Source of the DNA: Pseudohalioglobus lutimaris
Lineage (GTDB): Bacteria > Pseudomonadota > Gammaproteobacteria > Pseudomonadales > Halieaceae
NCBI RefSeq assembly: GCF_002866825.1
Contig: NZ_PKUS01000008.1
Coordinates: forward strand, 124,001-188,000
Direction: 5' to 3'
DNA length: 64,000 bases
This document shows positions 52,638 through 62,050 of this stretch, in pieces. A model generated the notes under the pieces. That model was not told the DNA's origin. It saw only the letters and a list, made by a program, of their open reading frames with translations, and made no database searches. The first letter of the stretch is position 1; the number at the start of each line of letters is the position of its first letter. The position numbers and the translations under genes were made by a program.

Positions 52638-53996
52638 TCAATCTCCCAGCCAGGGTTCCCGCATGGTGACGAACTCCTCTGCGGCGGTGGGGTGAATGCC
52701 AATTGTACTGTCGAATACGGCCTTGGTCGCGCCGGCTTTCATGGCGATGGCTATACCCTGCATGATTTCGCCAGCATCCGGCCCCACCATATGCACGCCG
52801 ACTACCCGGTCGGTAGCTGAGTCCACAATCATCTTCATAAAGCTGCGCTCATCGCGCCCCGAGAGCGTGTGTTTCATCGGCCGGAAGGAAGATTTGTATA
52901 GCGTGATGTCGGCGAACTTTTCACGCGCCTGCTCTTCCGTAAAACCGACGGTGCCAATATTGGGCTGGGAGAACACGGCCGTGGGTATGAAGTCGTACTC
53001 CGGAGCGGCCTCGAGCTGCCCGAACTCGCGGCGGGCGAATGCCATGCCCTCGGCGAGCGCTACTGGTGTGAGCTCCATACCGCCGGTCACATCGCCCAGT
53101 GCGTAAATGCTCGCCTCGCTGGTGCGGAAATTAGCGTCGACGGCGATGGTGCCATTGTCGTTGAACTGCACGGATACATTCTCCAGGCCAAGTCCGGTCA
53201 AGTTGGCCTTGCGTCCCGTGGCATAGAGTACGGCGTCTGCTCCGATCACGCTGCCGTCAGTGAGCTGCAATTCCAGGCCATTGGCACTGGAGGTAATCGC
53301 GGTGACATTGGTATTGAAGCGCAGGTCCACACCGCTCTTGGCGATTTCCCGGGCTGCATGGTCGCGTATATCCGCGTCAAACCCGCGCAGGAACAGGGGG
53401 CCTCGGTAGAGCTGGGTGACCCTGGCGCCCAGGCCGTTGAAGATACCGGCGAACTCCACGGCGATGTAGCCCCCGCCGACGACTACCAGGCGCTCGGGGA
53501 ACGTCTCCAGGTCGAAGATTTCGTTGGAGGTCACGGCCAGCTCCCTGCCGGGGAAATCAGGGATATGCGGCCAGCCACCGGTGGCAATCAGGATTTTTCC
53601 TGCTGTGTACTGTTGGTCGCCTACCGCCACGGTATTGGGTCCGACGATAGTGGCGCGGCCGTCGATCAGCTCCGCCTCTACGCCTGATAGAAGGTTTCGA
53701 TAGATAGCGTTGAGCCTGGAAATTTCGGTCTTCTTGTTGTCGCGCAGAGTGCTCCAGTCAAAGCCTGGTTGGGTCGCTTCCCAACCGAAGCCCTGGGCAT
53801 CCTTGAAGCCTTTGCCATATTCAGAGGCGTATACATAGAGTTTCTTGGGCACACAACCCACGTTGACGCAGGTCCCGCCCATATAACGGTCCTCGGCGAC
53901 TGCCACACGAGCACCAAAACCTGCGGCCATGCGCGCAGCTCTGACGCCGCCTGATCCGGCGCCGATAACAAACAGATCATAGTCGTAATTGGACAC
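52638..53996 (-). CDS. gor: Glutathione-disulfide reductase
   Basis: A 452-residue flavoprotein of the pyridine nucleotide-disulfide family that reduces GSSG with NADPH. FAD motif [14 protein letters not shown], redox pair CVNVGC, NADPH motif [13 protein letters not shown] and C-terminal [11 protein letters not shown] (catalytic His and Glu) are all in place. The GTG at 53996 gives the usual N-terminus ([16 protein letters not shown]) with AGGA eight bases upstream; an ATG at 54011 would add five residues. Close relatives such as trypanothione-type reductases are less likely given the length. Confidence 0.92.
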   Translation of the reverse strand: MSNYDYDLFVIGAGSGGVRAARMAAGFGARVAVAEDRYMGGTCVNVGCVPKKLYVYASEYGKGFKDAQGFGWEATQPGFDWSTLRDNKKTEISRLNAIYRNLLSGVEAELIDGRATIVGPNTVAVGDQQYTAGKILIATGGWPHIPDFPGRELAVTSNEIFDLETFPERLVVVGGGYIAVEFAGIFNGLGARVTQLYRGPLFLRGFDADIRDHAAREIAKSGVDLRFNTNVTAITSSANGLELQLTDGSVIGADAVLYATGRKANLTGLGLENVSVQFNDNGTIAVDANFRTSEASIYALGDVTGGMELTPVALAEGMAFARREFGQLEAAPEYDFIPTAVFSQPNIGTVGFTEEQAREKFADITLYKSSFRPMKHTLSGRDERSFMKMIVDSATDRVVGVHMVGPDAGEIMQGIAIAMKAGATKAVFDSTIGIHPTAAEEFVTMREPWLGD

Positions 53997-54167
53997 GTTG
54001 CAGATCCTCATTTGAAAGTGGTTCTAGTCTAACAGCAGCTGTGAGAATGGCTTAACTATCCCGGCTATAAATACCTTTTATCAAGGTTTCGTAGCGCTTT
54101 CTGCTCGATTAGAATTGGCGTCCCGATAGCTACGGCCTTTGCAGGCCGAAAACCCACAGGAAAAATC

Positions 54168-55253
54168 ATGAATTTCAGATATGCACATGTACTCCTGGTG
54201 CTGATGTCGCTGTTTGTTGCGACCGCAGGTGCCAGCGCAGAAGAAACTCCCCCGACCGAGGCCGCAGCCCTGAACGAGGCAGCGCTCCTGGCCGAAGCAG
54301 CGCCCGCGCCTGACGAGGTTGCCCTGACCAATGGATCACGAATCCTGGGTACCGTTACCACGGTTCGTGACGGTGTGGTGACTGTGGAAACGGACTTTGC
54401 AGGTACGCTGGAAATTCCAGTTGATATGGTTTCGTCAATGCAGACGGCTAACCCGGTAGTGATGCAGATGGCGGACGAGTCGGTAATCGAAAATCAACCG
54501 CTGGTAATCAACAACGATCAACTGGTCGTTGGCGGGGCTTCCCCACTGCCTCTGGAAGACCTGCTGGTGGTCAACCCCGAGCCCTGGGAGCTGGGTTACG
54601 GATATAAATGGACCGGCCTGGCCAGCTTTGCCTTCGCCGTGGAACGCGGCAACACCAAAACCGATGAACTGGACTATCGGCTGGAGTCCGTATGGCGTAG
54701 CGATGACGACCGCTATACGCTCAAGGCCTTTGGTAATGTGGATAAGGCCAATGACGTCAAAAATGCCGACAACTGGGTAGTGAACGGTAAATACGACTAT
54801 TTCCTGGAGGGCCCTAACTTCTGGGGCGTCAATGCCTACGCAGAATCTGATGAGTTTGCCGACCTGGACCTGCGCTGGTACGTCGGCCCGTATATTGGCC
54901 GGGAATTCTATACGGAACCGGTGTTTATGTTTGAGGCCATGATCGGTATCTCCTACGTCAGCGAGGACTTCATTGTGGCGGAGGACAACGACTATCCTGG
55001 TGCCAACTGGGAGCTGCATATGTCCAGCGATTATCTCGGCGGCGATTCCAGGCTGTACTTCGACCAACTGGGTATCCTCAACCTGGATGAGGCCTCGGAT
55101 GTGGTCATCAATAACACCTTTGGCCTCGCTTTTCCCCTGTTGTTTGGCTTGGAAGCAGCCGCAGAAGTCCGCCTGGACTACAATTCCGGTGCGGTGGCAG
55201 GCGTGGACAAGCTCGACGAGCGCTACGCGCTGCGCATTGGTTACACCTGGTAA
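54168..55253 (+). CDS. DUF481 outer-membrane beta-barrel protein
   Basis: A 361-residue protein with a signal peptide (about 1-24, ending TAGASA), a small N-terminal beta domain (ALTNGSRILGTVTTV), then the DUF481 barrel from about 145 (WTGLASFAFAVERGNTKTDE) to the end (YALRIGYTW, aromatic end). Proteins of this kind are salt- or stress-induced outer-membrane proteins of uncertain role. The gene is divergent from gor and convergent with the DAHP synthase gene (1-base gap). Confidence 0.88.
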   Translation: MNFRYAHVLLVLMSLFVATAGASAEETPPTEAAALNEAALLAEAAPAPDEVALTNGSRILGTVTTVRDGVVTVETDFAGTLEIPVDMVSSMQTANPVVMQMADESVIENQPLVINNDQLVVGGASPLPLEDLLVVNPEPWELGYGYKWTGLASFAFAVERGNTKTDELDYRLESVWRSDDDRYTLKAFGNVDKANDVKNADNWVVNGKYDYFLEGPNFWGVNAYAESDEFADLDLRWYVGPYIGREFYTEPVFMFEAMIGISYVSEDFIVAEDNDYPGANWELHMSSDYLGGDSRLYFDQLGILNLDEASDVVINNTFGLAFPLLFGLEAAAEVRLDYNSGAVAGVDKLDERYALRIGYTW

Positions 55254-55254
55254 G

Positions 55255-56319
55255 TCACTGTCCCTGCATGCGTACCGCAGCTGCGAGTTGTTGCAGCAGC
55301 GGTACGCTGTCTTCCAGCGACAGGCAGGCGTCGGTGATGCTCTTGCCGTAGGTCAGCTCGCTGCCATCGCCAATGGACTGGCTGCCCGCTACCAGGTGTG
55401 ACTCCAGCATGACGCCACGAATGGCGTGTTCTCCGGTCTGTATCTGTTCACACAGGCTGGAGACAACTACGGCCTGCTTTTGCGGGTCTTTGCCACTGTT
55501 GCCGTGGCTGCAGTCGACAATGAGCGAGGGTGGCAGATCGGCCGCCGCGAGAGCTGTCGCCGCTGCCTTGACTGCCTCTGCACCATAATTTGGCCCTGTT
55601 TGTTTGCCGCCGCGAAGAATGAGATAGCCGTGGGGGTTGCCGGTGGACTCGAGAATAGCGGGTGTCCCCTCCTTGGTCAGCGAGGGGAACCAGTGGCTAT
55701 GGCTGGCGGAGCGAATGGCGTCGATGGCCACGTCGATCTGCCCATAGGTGCCGTTTTTGAAGCCCACAGGCATCGACAGCCCGGAGGCCAGTTCCCGGTG
55801 TATCTGGCTTTCTACTGTGCGTGCGCCGATTGCGCCGAAACTGACCAGGTCGGCATAGTACTGGCCGAAAGTGGTATCGAGAAATTCACTTGCGGCTGCC
55901 ATGCCCCTCTCGGCTACGTCCAGCAACACCTTGCGTGCCACATGCAGCCCCCGATTGATATGGAAGCTGCCGTCCAGGTCCGGGTCGTTGATAAGCCCCT
56001 TCCAGCCGACGACGGTGCGTGGTTTTTCGAAATAGACTCGCAGTACGGGAAAAATTGCATCGGACAGTGGGGCTGCGGCGGCCTGGAAGCGGTCGGCAAA
56101 ATCCAGCAATGCAGCGGGGTCGTGCACCGAGCAGGGCCCGACGATTGCCAGCAGACGGGGGTCTTTTCCGGCCAGAATCGCCTCGATTGTCGATCTGCTT
56201 GCAGCGACGGTCGCGCCGGCGCGCGCGCTCAACGGTAGTTCATCTGCCAGTACCCAAGGCGTGATCAGGGGGCGGGCCTTGCTGATGCGAATATCGTCCG
56301 TGCTTTCTTTTTTAGACAT
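55255..56319 (-). CDS. 3-deoxy-7-phosphoheptulonate (DAHP) synthase, class I
   Basis: A 354-residue enzyme that makes the first intermediate of the shikimate pathway from PEP and erythrose-4-phosphate. Motifs are DPRLLAIVGPCSVHDP, RVYFEKPRTVVGWKGLINDP, GARTVESQIHRELASGLSMP, KNGTYG and IVDCSHGNS. It resembles AroF/AroG/AroH isozymes and the effector cannot be read from the sequence. The start at 56319 gives the length normal for the family; ATGs at 56331 and 56349 would extend it. Confidence 0.94.
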   Translation of the reverse strand: MSKKESTDDIRISKARPLITPWVLADELPLSARAGATVAASRSTIEAILAGKDPRLLAIVGPCSVHDPAALLDFADRFQAAAAPLSDAIFPVLRVYFEKPRTVVGWKGLINDPDLDGSFHINRGLHVARKVLLDVAERGMAAASEFLDTTFGQYYADLVSFGAIGARTVESQIHRELASGLSMPVGFKNGTYGQIDVAIDAIRSASHSHWFPSLTKEGTPAILESTGNPHGYLILRGGKQTGPNYGAEAVKAAATALAAADLPPSLIVDCSHGNSGKDPQKQAVVVSSLCEQIQTGEHAIRGVMLESHLVAGSQSIGDGSELTYGKSITDACLSLEDSVPLLQQLAAAVRMQGQ

Positions 56320-56363
56320 TCTGGTGTCCATGTATGTGAGTACTCGCATACTCTGTGTGTCCC

Positions 56364-56387
56364 AAAAAAGGGCGACTACGTCGCCCT
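56364..56387 (-). terminator. Rho-independent terminator after the zf-TFIIB gene
   Basis: AGGGCGAC (56369-56376) and GTCGCCCT (56380-56387) form an 8-bp stem with a 3-base loop. On the minus strand the stem is followed by six Ts (56369-56364). It lies 19 bases after the stop of the zf-TFIIB gene, in the right place and direction. Confidence 0.85.
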
Positions 56388-56406
56388 ATGTAGTCGCTTG
56401 CGGAGT

Positions 56407-56805
56407 TCAGCGGGCGCCTTTGATCAGGCTGCGGAACCAGTCCGCTATGGTCTCATGTTTGAAGTCGGTGAATTCGCCGGCGTCCATAAACATACCGTGT
56501 TCATTACACTCTTCGAACCAGATGTGTGGCTGGTTCGAGTCGGAGCGCTTTTCCATGTCTTTGCCGCAACGTGGGCAGGCGATATCTTCAACGGCATCCC
56601 ATTTTTTGCCCTCATCGGGATTGCCGCGATCCAGGGCATCGCCCATCCACTTGCCTTTGAGGGCCTCCGCCTCACCGATGTCGAACCAGATGCCCTCGCA
56701 ATGCGTGCACCGGTCGATGACGACATCGCCACCATAAGTGATTTCATCCATGCCGTGACCGCATTTGGGACACTTCATGCTGTGTTCATCCGGGTTATAT
56801 TCCAT
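56407..56805 (-). CDS. zf-TFIIB domain protein
   Basis: A 132-residue soluble protein with two TFIIB-like zinc knuckle units: CPKCGHGM/CTHCEGIWFD near residues 12-45 and CPRCGKDM/CNEHGMFMD near 77-108. These small zinc proteins are widespread and of unknown function; protein-protein or nucleic acid contacts are possible. ATG 56805 has AGGGA upstream; the internal ATG at 56778 does not. A strong terminator follows. The divergent cytochrome operon starts 223 bases away. Confidence 0.88.
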   Translation of the reverse strand: MEYNPDEHSMKCPKCGHGMDEITYGGDVVIDRCTHCEGIWFDIGEAEALKGKWMGDALDRGNPDEGKKWDAVEDIACPRCGKDMEKRSDSNQPHIWFEECNEHGMFMDAGEFTDFKHETIADWFRSLIKGAR

Positions 56806-57028
56806 CTGCTTTCCCTGTTTTCGATTTTTTTAAGGTCGCCGGCACGGTTGCCGATACAGAACGCAAGAGTCTAGCCCACGCGGGATCGCTTGTCCTCCCC
56901 CCGGCGAAGCAAAAAACACGCGCCGGTTGTGGTTTTTAAGCTACGTTTAATCTTCAGCGCTACCATACGGGGTTATAGCGGACACAAGCGCATTGCCCAC
57001 GGTAAAGCCCCAGGCCGGAGATCTCCAA

Positions 57029-57667
57029 ATGAAACGACTGCAAAAAACGTTGGCTGCTGCCTTCCTGACCCTGTCCAGCACAGTGGTCTTCGCCCTGGAT
57101 GACGCGGACGCAGGTAAGGCCCACTACGCCACTTGTGTGGCATGTCACGGCGAAAACGGACAGGGTAATAGAGCGTTGAACGCGCCACGGCTCAGTCATC
57201 TGCAAGCCGTTTATGTTACTGCCCAGTTACAGAAGTTTCGCAGTGGTATGCGTGGCGGGGCCAACGATACCGATGCGGCCAGGCAGATGGCGCCTATGGC
57301 AGTCACGCTGCCGGACGATGAGGCGTTAACGGATGTTGCGGCATATATCGCCAGCCTGGAGAGTCCGGTATCGGCTGCCATTGTTGAGGGGGACGTGACC
57401 CTGGGTGCGGATTATTACAATCAGTTGTGCGGCGCCTGCCACGGTGCTGGTGGTGTAGGTAACCCCGCACTGAATTCGCCGCGACTGGCGGGCAGCGATG
57501 ACTGGTATCTGGAGGCACAGGTTCTCGCCTTCCGTGCTGGTCAGCGTGGCGCACACCCTGAAGACAAGACCGGCAGACAGATGCGTGCGATGGCGGCCAT
57601 ACTGCCCGACGAACAAGCGATCAAGGACGTGGTCGCCTATCTGCACAGCCTGACGCAGCAGGATTGA
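57029..57667 (+). CDS. Di-haem cytochrome c4-like protein
   Basis: A 212-residue periplasmic cytochrome. A signal peptide (about 1-22, ending VVFA) is followed by two class I haem domains with CVACH (Cys36) and CGACH (Cys134), each with the typical GENGQGN-like or GAGGVGN stretch after it. Met ligands are in MAPMAVTL and MRAMAAILPD. Cytochrome c4 carries electrons between periplasmic enzymes and oxidases. It is the first gene of a tight three-gene operon (2-base gap to the next). ATG 57029 has GGAG at 57017-57020. Confidence 0.93.
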   Translation: MKRLQKTLAAAFLTLSSTVVFALDDADAGKAHYATCVACHGENGQGNRALNAPRLSHLQAVYVTAQLQKFRSGMRGGANDTDAARQMAPMAVTLPDDEALTDVAAYIASLESPVSAAIVEGDVTLGADYYNQLCGACHGAGGVGNPALNSPRLAGSDDWYLEAQVLAFRAGQRGAHPEDKTGRQMRAMAAILPDEQAIKDVVAYLHSLTQQD

Positions 57668-57669
57668 AC

Positions 57670-58875
57670 ATGAAGCGACTGCTCCCCATGCTGTTTGCCT
57701 CGTTAGCCAGCGCCGTCGCCCTGGCCCAGGCGGAGCCGATCGTGCTCAATGCAGACTGCCCCCCCGGATTTGAGCTGAGCACGGGCCAATGCGAACTGCG
57801 CAGTCTCTACCAGCTCTACCCCTCGCTGCAGGATGCGGGTGTTGGGGGGCTGAAAACCGGACTACCAGGGTGGCGCGATGGTTTTACGCCGCAGCAGACG
57901 GATCTGGGGCGCTACCTGTTCTTTGATCCAGTGTTGTCTCGCGACGGCACGGTAAGTTGTGCCACCTGTCATGCGCCGGACAGGGGGTTTTCCGATGGTC
58001 TGGGCAGGAGTGTGGGGATAAATGGCTCCGTTTTACCGCGGTCCGCGCCCTCACTATGGAACGTGGCCTTCCTTAACAGCTTTTTCTGGGATGGTCGTGC
58101 CGACTCCCTGGAAGAGCAGATGGTAGGCCCGCTGTTTGACAAGCACGAGATGGGCAGTGACCCGCAACTGTTGCTCGACACGCTCAATGGCATACCCGCT
58201 TATCGGCAGCTCTTTGCGCAGGCTTTTCCCGCTGATTTCAAGTCGGGCGATGCAGAGATTCGACTCGATCAGGTCTATGCTGCCATCACTGCGTTCCAGG
58301 TCACGCTGGTATCCCTCAACAGCCGCTATGACCAATACGCTCATGGTTACGCCGACGCGCTCACGGAGCCAGAGATAGAGGGCCTCAATATTTTCCGCTC
58401 ATTCGTTGCCCGCTGTGCTGAGTGCCATACACCACCCCTTTTCACCAACCAGCAGGTTGCCGTGCTCGGTACACCCGAGCCCGAGGGCATGCCCTTTGAT
58501 CCAGGCGCACAAATACCCATGAACGAACCCAGCCAGCGCGGTGGCTTCAAGGTCCCCAGCCTGCGCAATATCGAACTGACCGCGCCCTATATGCACTCCG
58601 GGCGATTTGCTACCCTGCGCGAGGCGGTTTCGTTCTATACCGGCGGCAGAGGCCACGCTGTGCCAGAAGGTGAGGAATTGAAAATTCACTGGCATATTTG
58701 GGAGCCCAATCTCACCGAAGATGAACTGGACAGGCTGGTGGACTTCCTCAAGACACTGACCGATGAGAGTTTCAAACCTGAACAACCGCGGCGACTGCCC
58801 TCCGGGCTGCAGCCGATGCATCAAGTAATCGCCTATATTGGCGAAAACGACAACGGAGAAGAAGACCATGAATAA
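57670..58875 (+). CDS. MauG/CcpA-type di-haem cytochrome c peroxidase family protein
   Basis: A 401-residue periplasmic protein. A signal peptide ends near residue 23 (ALAQA). Haem motifs are CATCH (Cys97) and CAECH (Cys249). The segment GGFKVPSLRNIELTAPYMHSG is the conserved region of the family. Family members reduce peroxide or, like MauG, modify residues of a partner protein. ATG 57670 follows AGGA at 57660-57663. Its end overlaps the beta-helix gene by 8 bases, so its partner may be that protein (inference). Confidence 0.92.
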   Translation: MKRLLPMLFASLASAVALAQAEPIVLNADCPPGFELSTGQCELRSLYQLYPSLQDAGVGGLKTGLPGWRDGFTPQQTDLGRYLFFDPVLSRDGTVSCATCHAPDRGFSDGLGRSVGINGSVLPRSAPSLWNVAFLNSFFWDGRADSLEEQMVGPLFDKHEMGSDPQLLLDTLNGIPAYRQLFAQAFPADFKSGDAEIRLDQVYAAITAFQVTLVSLNSRYDQYAHGYADALTEPEIEGLNIFRSFVARCAECHTPPLFTNQQVAVLGTPEPEGMPFDPGAQIPMNEPSQRGGFKVPSLRNIELTAPYMHSGRFATLREAVSFYTGGRGHAVPEGEELKIHWHIWEPNLTEDELDRLVDFLKTLTDESFKPEQPRRLPSGLQPMHQVIAYIGENDNGEEDHE

Positions 58876-60388
58876 GATCGTAGCCGTAGTCGGCGCGCTC
58901 GCGCTGCTGGGCGGGGGATATTACCTCGGCAATGCCAATCAGCCGGAGCCTACAGTGATCAAGGTGCCCACAGCACCCAAGGCTGAATTTACCTCAAGTG
59001 GGGCGGACGAAGTGTCTGCAGCCTCTGGCAAAGTCAGTGTGCGTGCCTGGGAGACACCAACCAGTGGTGAAGTCATCATCGTCAAGGATGGTGAGTCGAT
59101 TCAGGATGCGGTGAAGGCCGCACAGCCCGGCGCAGTGATCAAGGTGATGCCTGGCACCTATAAGGAGACCGTGTACGTTGACAAGGACAACATCACCCTG
59201 TCAGGCGTGATCGAGCGAGGCGCCTACCCGGTGATGGACGGTGAGGGTGTACGCAACGACGCCGTGTTGTACTCCGGTAACGGCTTCACCGTAGAGAACC
59301 TGTACATTACCAAGTACAAGGGTAACGCGATCATGGGGCAGGCGGGCAACAACTACATCATCCGCAACAACATCATTGTTGATACCGGTGTATACGGAAT
59401 CTTTCCTCAATTGGGCAAGAACGGGATTGTGGCGCACAACGTGATCTCAGGCATAGAGGATGCGGCCATCTATGTAGGTATGTCGGACAACGTAGACGTG
59501 GTTTACAACCAGGTCTTTGATAGCGTGGCCGGCATCGAGATCGAGAACAGCCGCTCGGCTCTGGTTGAAGGCAACTTCGTCTACAACAATACAGGGGGCA
59601 TTCTGGCGTTCATTACTCCCGGACTACCTATCAAGACCTGCAGTGATGTAATCATTCGCAACAACTTCGTTGTCGACAACAATCATGAGAACTTTGCCAT
59701 TCCCGGATCTCTGGTCTCCAATATCCCACAGGGTACCGGCATGCTGATCATGGCTTGTGATGACGTGGTGGTAGAGCAGAACATCATCACCGGCAATGAG
59801 TCCATGGGCATGCTGTTCACTGACTTCTCACTTGCCGGGAATGCCGCCACTGATCCGGATGCGGACCCACGACCAAATCGTCCGAAAATTCTCAATAACA
59901 TCATGCGTGATAATGGTAAGAACCCTGCACCCATGGTACGCGCGGTCCTGGCCACCCAGATGCTGACGCGCGGCCCCGATGTGATAGATACGGTGGGCAT
60001 GGATGACGGCTGCATCCTCAACCCTGAGCGCTACCGCACCTTTGGGCTGGAGAAATATGGCGATTGTGAATTTGAAAATACCAAGACGGTTCTCACTTAC
60101 ACGCTGCCCGAGCCGGTGCCGCCACGAGTCAACGAAACTAATATGGACAAGGGTAAGCTTGCCTACTACGGCGTATGTGCCGGCTGTCATGCCTACGGCT
60201 CGCGCATGATTGGCCCACCCACGCAGATCATTCAGGCTTTATACATGGATAATCCGGAAGGTATCGCTGCGTACGCCGCCGCGCCTGTCAGGAAACGCGA
60301 TGACTATCCTGAGATGCCGCCGCAAGGTCACCTCGACGATGAGACGCGCCTGGCTGCTGCGAAGTTCATGCTGGGACTGACCAGGTAA
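58868..60388 (+). CDS. Parallel beta-helix protein with C-terminal cytochrome c domain
   Basis: A 506-residue protein with an N-terminal signal or anchor (KIVAVVGALALLGGGYYL). From about residue 75 to 380 there are right-handed beta-helix repeats of the NosD/PbH1 kind (ITLSGVIERGAYPVMDGEGV, YIIRNNIIVDTGVYGIFPQL, then IEIENSRSALVEGNFVYNNT). A single class I haem motif CAGCH lies at Cys437, with a possible Met ligand in YPEMPPQGHL. A fusion of a beta-helix, usually carbohydrate- or surface-binding, to a cytochrome is unusual. The start overlaps the peroxidase gene end. A clear terminator follows. Confidence 0.9.
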   Translation: MNKIVAVVGALALLGGGYYLGNANQPEPTVIKVPTAPKAEFTSSGADEVSAASGKVSVRAWETPTSGEVIIVKDGESIQDAVKAAQPGAVIKVMPGTYKETVYVDKDNITLSGVIERGAYPVMDGEGVRNDAVLYSGNGFTVENLYITKYKGNAIMGQAGNNYIIRNNIIVDTGVYGIFPQLGKNGIVAHNVISGIEDAAIYVGMSDNVDVVYNQVFDSVAGIEIENSRSALVEGNFVYNNTGGILAFITPGLPIKTCSDVIIRNNFVVDNNHENFAIPGSLVSNIPQGTGMLIMACDDVVVEQNIITGNESMGMLFTDFSLAGNAATDPDADPRPNRPKILNNIMRDNGKNPAPMVRAVLATQMLTRGPDVIDTVGMDDGCILNPERYRTFGLEKYGDCEFENTKTVLTYTLPEPVPPRVNETNMDKGKLAYYGVCAGCHAYGSRMIGPPTQIIQALYMDNPEGIAAYAAAPVRKRDDYPEMPPQGHLDDETRLAAAKFMLGLTR

Positions 60389-60411
60389 GCGCAATTCACC
60401 CGGTAATTTGA

Positions 60412-60433
60412 GCCACCTTCGGGTGGCTTTTTT
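60412..60433 (+). terminator. Rho-independent terminator of the cytochrome operon
   Basis: GCCACC (60412-60417), TTCG loop (60418-60421), GGTGGC (60422-60427) and six Ts (60428-60433) form a textbook intrinsic terminator 24 bases after the beta-helix cytochrome gene. Confidence 0.93.
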
Positions 60434-60441
60434 CATTGAGG

Positions 60442-61110
60442 TCAGCACCAGCTAGCCTCGTCGGCAGGATGCTTGAGCAGCTCTTCAATATTTGCATTGA
60501 GAATCCGGTAGCCCACATTGCCATAGAGAACCTGTCGGCCGCTATTAAGAATCCAGGTGGGACTGCCATTGACGCCCAGCTCTTTTGCCCGGCACAGGTC
60601 ACTCATTAGCGCTGCGATAGCGCTGCCGTCGTTCAGGGCAGCAAGAATGGAATCCCTGGCACTCCCCTGTTCTTCCGCGAGATCCAGGAGCAGATCCATG
60701 TTGCTAACATTCTGCGCCTCACAGAAGAACGCGCGTCGAATACGCAGTGCGGTTGCCGCCATCGCTTCCGCCGAGTTCGTCAGCGACACAGCGCACAGTA
60801 GCAGGTGTGCCTGGGCCGAAGAACGTGGTCGATTTTTTTCCCATAACTCGGGATGAACCGTTGCCATTTCAAAAGGCGCCGCTGACTCCCTGACGTGTTT
60901 GCCAAAATTTTCGAAGCCGTCCTTTTCACCCCAGCGCTGCGGGATTTTCAATTCGCAGTCCCCAAAGATATCAACGAAGTGATGCTGCACTTTTATCTGC
61001 TTGCCCCATTGCTTCTCCAACTGCTCGAGACGGTGCTGTGCAATCCATGCCCACACGCAGAGTACATCGCTGTAGTAATCAATGATGATATCCGAGTTGT
61101 TTGTACTCAT
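60442..61110 (-). CDS. DsbA-family oxidoreductase-like protein (FrnE/HCCA isomerase type)
   Basis: A 222-residue cytoplasmic thioredoxin-fold protein of the DsbA superfamily. The start IDYYSDVLCVWAWIAQ has only one cysteine at the active site (CVWA instead of CxxC), as in 2-hydroxychromene-2-carboxylate isomerases, so thiol-disulfide exchange of the usual kind is unlikely. ELGVNGSPTWILNSGRQVLYG carries the cis-Pro. The start at 61110 has AGGAG seven bases upstream; the ATG at 61116 is too close. Confidence 0.87.
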   Translation of the reverse strand: MSTNNSDIIIDYYSDVLCVWAWIAQHRLEQLEKQWGKQIKVQHHFVDIFGDCELKIPQRWGEKDGFENFGKHVRESAAPFEMATVHPELWEKNRPRSSAQAHLLLCAVSLTNSAEAMAATALRIRRAFFCEAQNVSNMDLLLDLAEEQGSARDSILAALNDGSAIAALMSDLCRAKELGVNGSPTWILNSGRQVLYGNVGYRILNANIEELLKHPADEASWC

Positions 61111-61276
61111 TTGCATACTCCTGCTAATGCGCCTGCCTGATCCTTCGAAGGAATAACGATATCAATGAAACAGCGCCACTGACTGATGCAGGTCAAAAAA
61201 TGTACGTTACTTATTTAGTTTTTCGTCCTACACTGTTTTTGCGGTATCTAAACGACATAACAGAGCGAGTGTAGTA

Positions 61277-61858
61277 ATGCTGGAAAAAGAACTGGCGCAG
61301 GCCACCAAGATGGCCTCACAGGCCAATAAAAAAGTAGAGCAGCTTCGCAAGAAGTTGGTATCGGAATCGGAAAAGTCGCATGCCAAAGCCAAACGGGAAC
61401 TGCAGGCAGCACGCAAGCGTCACACCACGGCGAATGCGCGCTTGAAAAAAGCCCGTACAGCGTTGAAGAAAAAAGCCACTCCCGATAACCAGAAGAAAGT
61501 TGATGCGCTGATGAAGCAGGTTCAGGACCTTGCAGAATCAGTGGGCCGAATCACCAAGGCGGCTTATGAAGCGGCACAGCGATACACCTCGGTGAGAGCT
61601 GATGTGCTGCTTGAGGAGCGCAAGGCCAAGGCTGCAGACCAGGCCGCTGCGATGGTGGAAAAAGCATCCGCCAAAGCCAAACCAGCAAAAAAGAAAGCAG
61701 CTTCCAAAAAGAAGGCACCAGCGAGGAAGAAGGCTGTAGCTAAAAAGAAGGCTGCTCCTAAAAAGAAAGCAGCTCCCAGGAAGAAAGCTGCTGCTAAAAA
61801 GAAAGCGGCCCCTAAGAAAAAAGCTGCACCAAAGAAAAAAGCAGCAGCCAGGAAGTAA
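61277..61858 (+). CDS. Histone H1-like Lys/Ala-rich protein
   Basis: A 193-residue basic protein. Residues 1-125 are a predicted long coiled coil rich in Lys, Ala and Glu (MASQANKKVEQLRKKLVSES). Residues 130-193 are a Lys-Ala-Pro repeat tail with units such as KKKAAPKKKAA. It resembles the C-terminal domain of eukaryotic histone H1 and bacterial AlgP/Hc1-like proteins, and should bind DNA or RNA non-specifically. The gene is divergent from the DsbA-like gene. Confidence 0.85.
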   Translation: MLEKELAQATKMASQANKKVEQLRKKLVSESEKSHAKAKRELQAARKRHTTANARLKKARTALKKKATPDNQKKVDALMKQVQDLAESVGRITKAAYEAAQRYTSVRADVLLEERKAKAADQAAAMVEKASAKAKPAKKKAASKKKAPARKKAVAKKKAAPKKKAAPRKKAAAKKKAAPKKKAAPKKKAAARK

Positions 61859-61900
61859 GGCCGCCGCTGGCGAGTAGACAGGCGCCGGCGTAGTAGCACC

Positions 61901-61934
61901 CCCATCGCGCGCGGATCTGGCCGCGAGCGATGGG
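61901..61934. repeat. 8-bp stem-loop downstream of the histone-like gene
   Basis: CCCATCGC (61901-61908) and GCGATGGG (61927-61934) flank an 18-base loop that itself contains short CGCG/CGCG complements. No T-run follows, so it may end transcription in a rho-dependent way or protect the 3' end. The rest of the 192-base gap shows nothing else. Confidence 0.4.
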
Positions 61935-62050
61935 TGATCATCGTATAGTCAGCCCCAGACTCTGTTTTAGTGCCCCCTGCGGAGGCTCTTCCGTTCCCGG
62001 AACGGGCTGTGCACACCGGGTGGGTAAGATATTCTTGAATAGTAGCTACA

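Noticed and set aside
61680-61856. Short repeats at the end of the histone-like gene, possible CRISPR or tandem array
   Set aside because: They are codon-level Lys/Ala/Pro repeats within an open reading frame, with no spacers.
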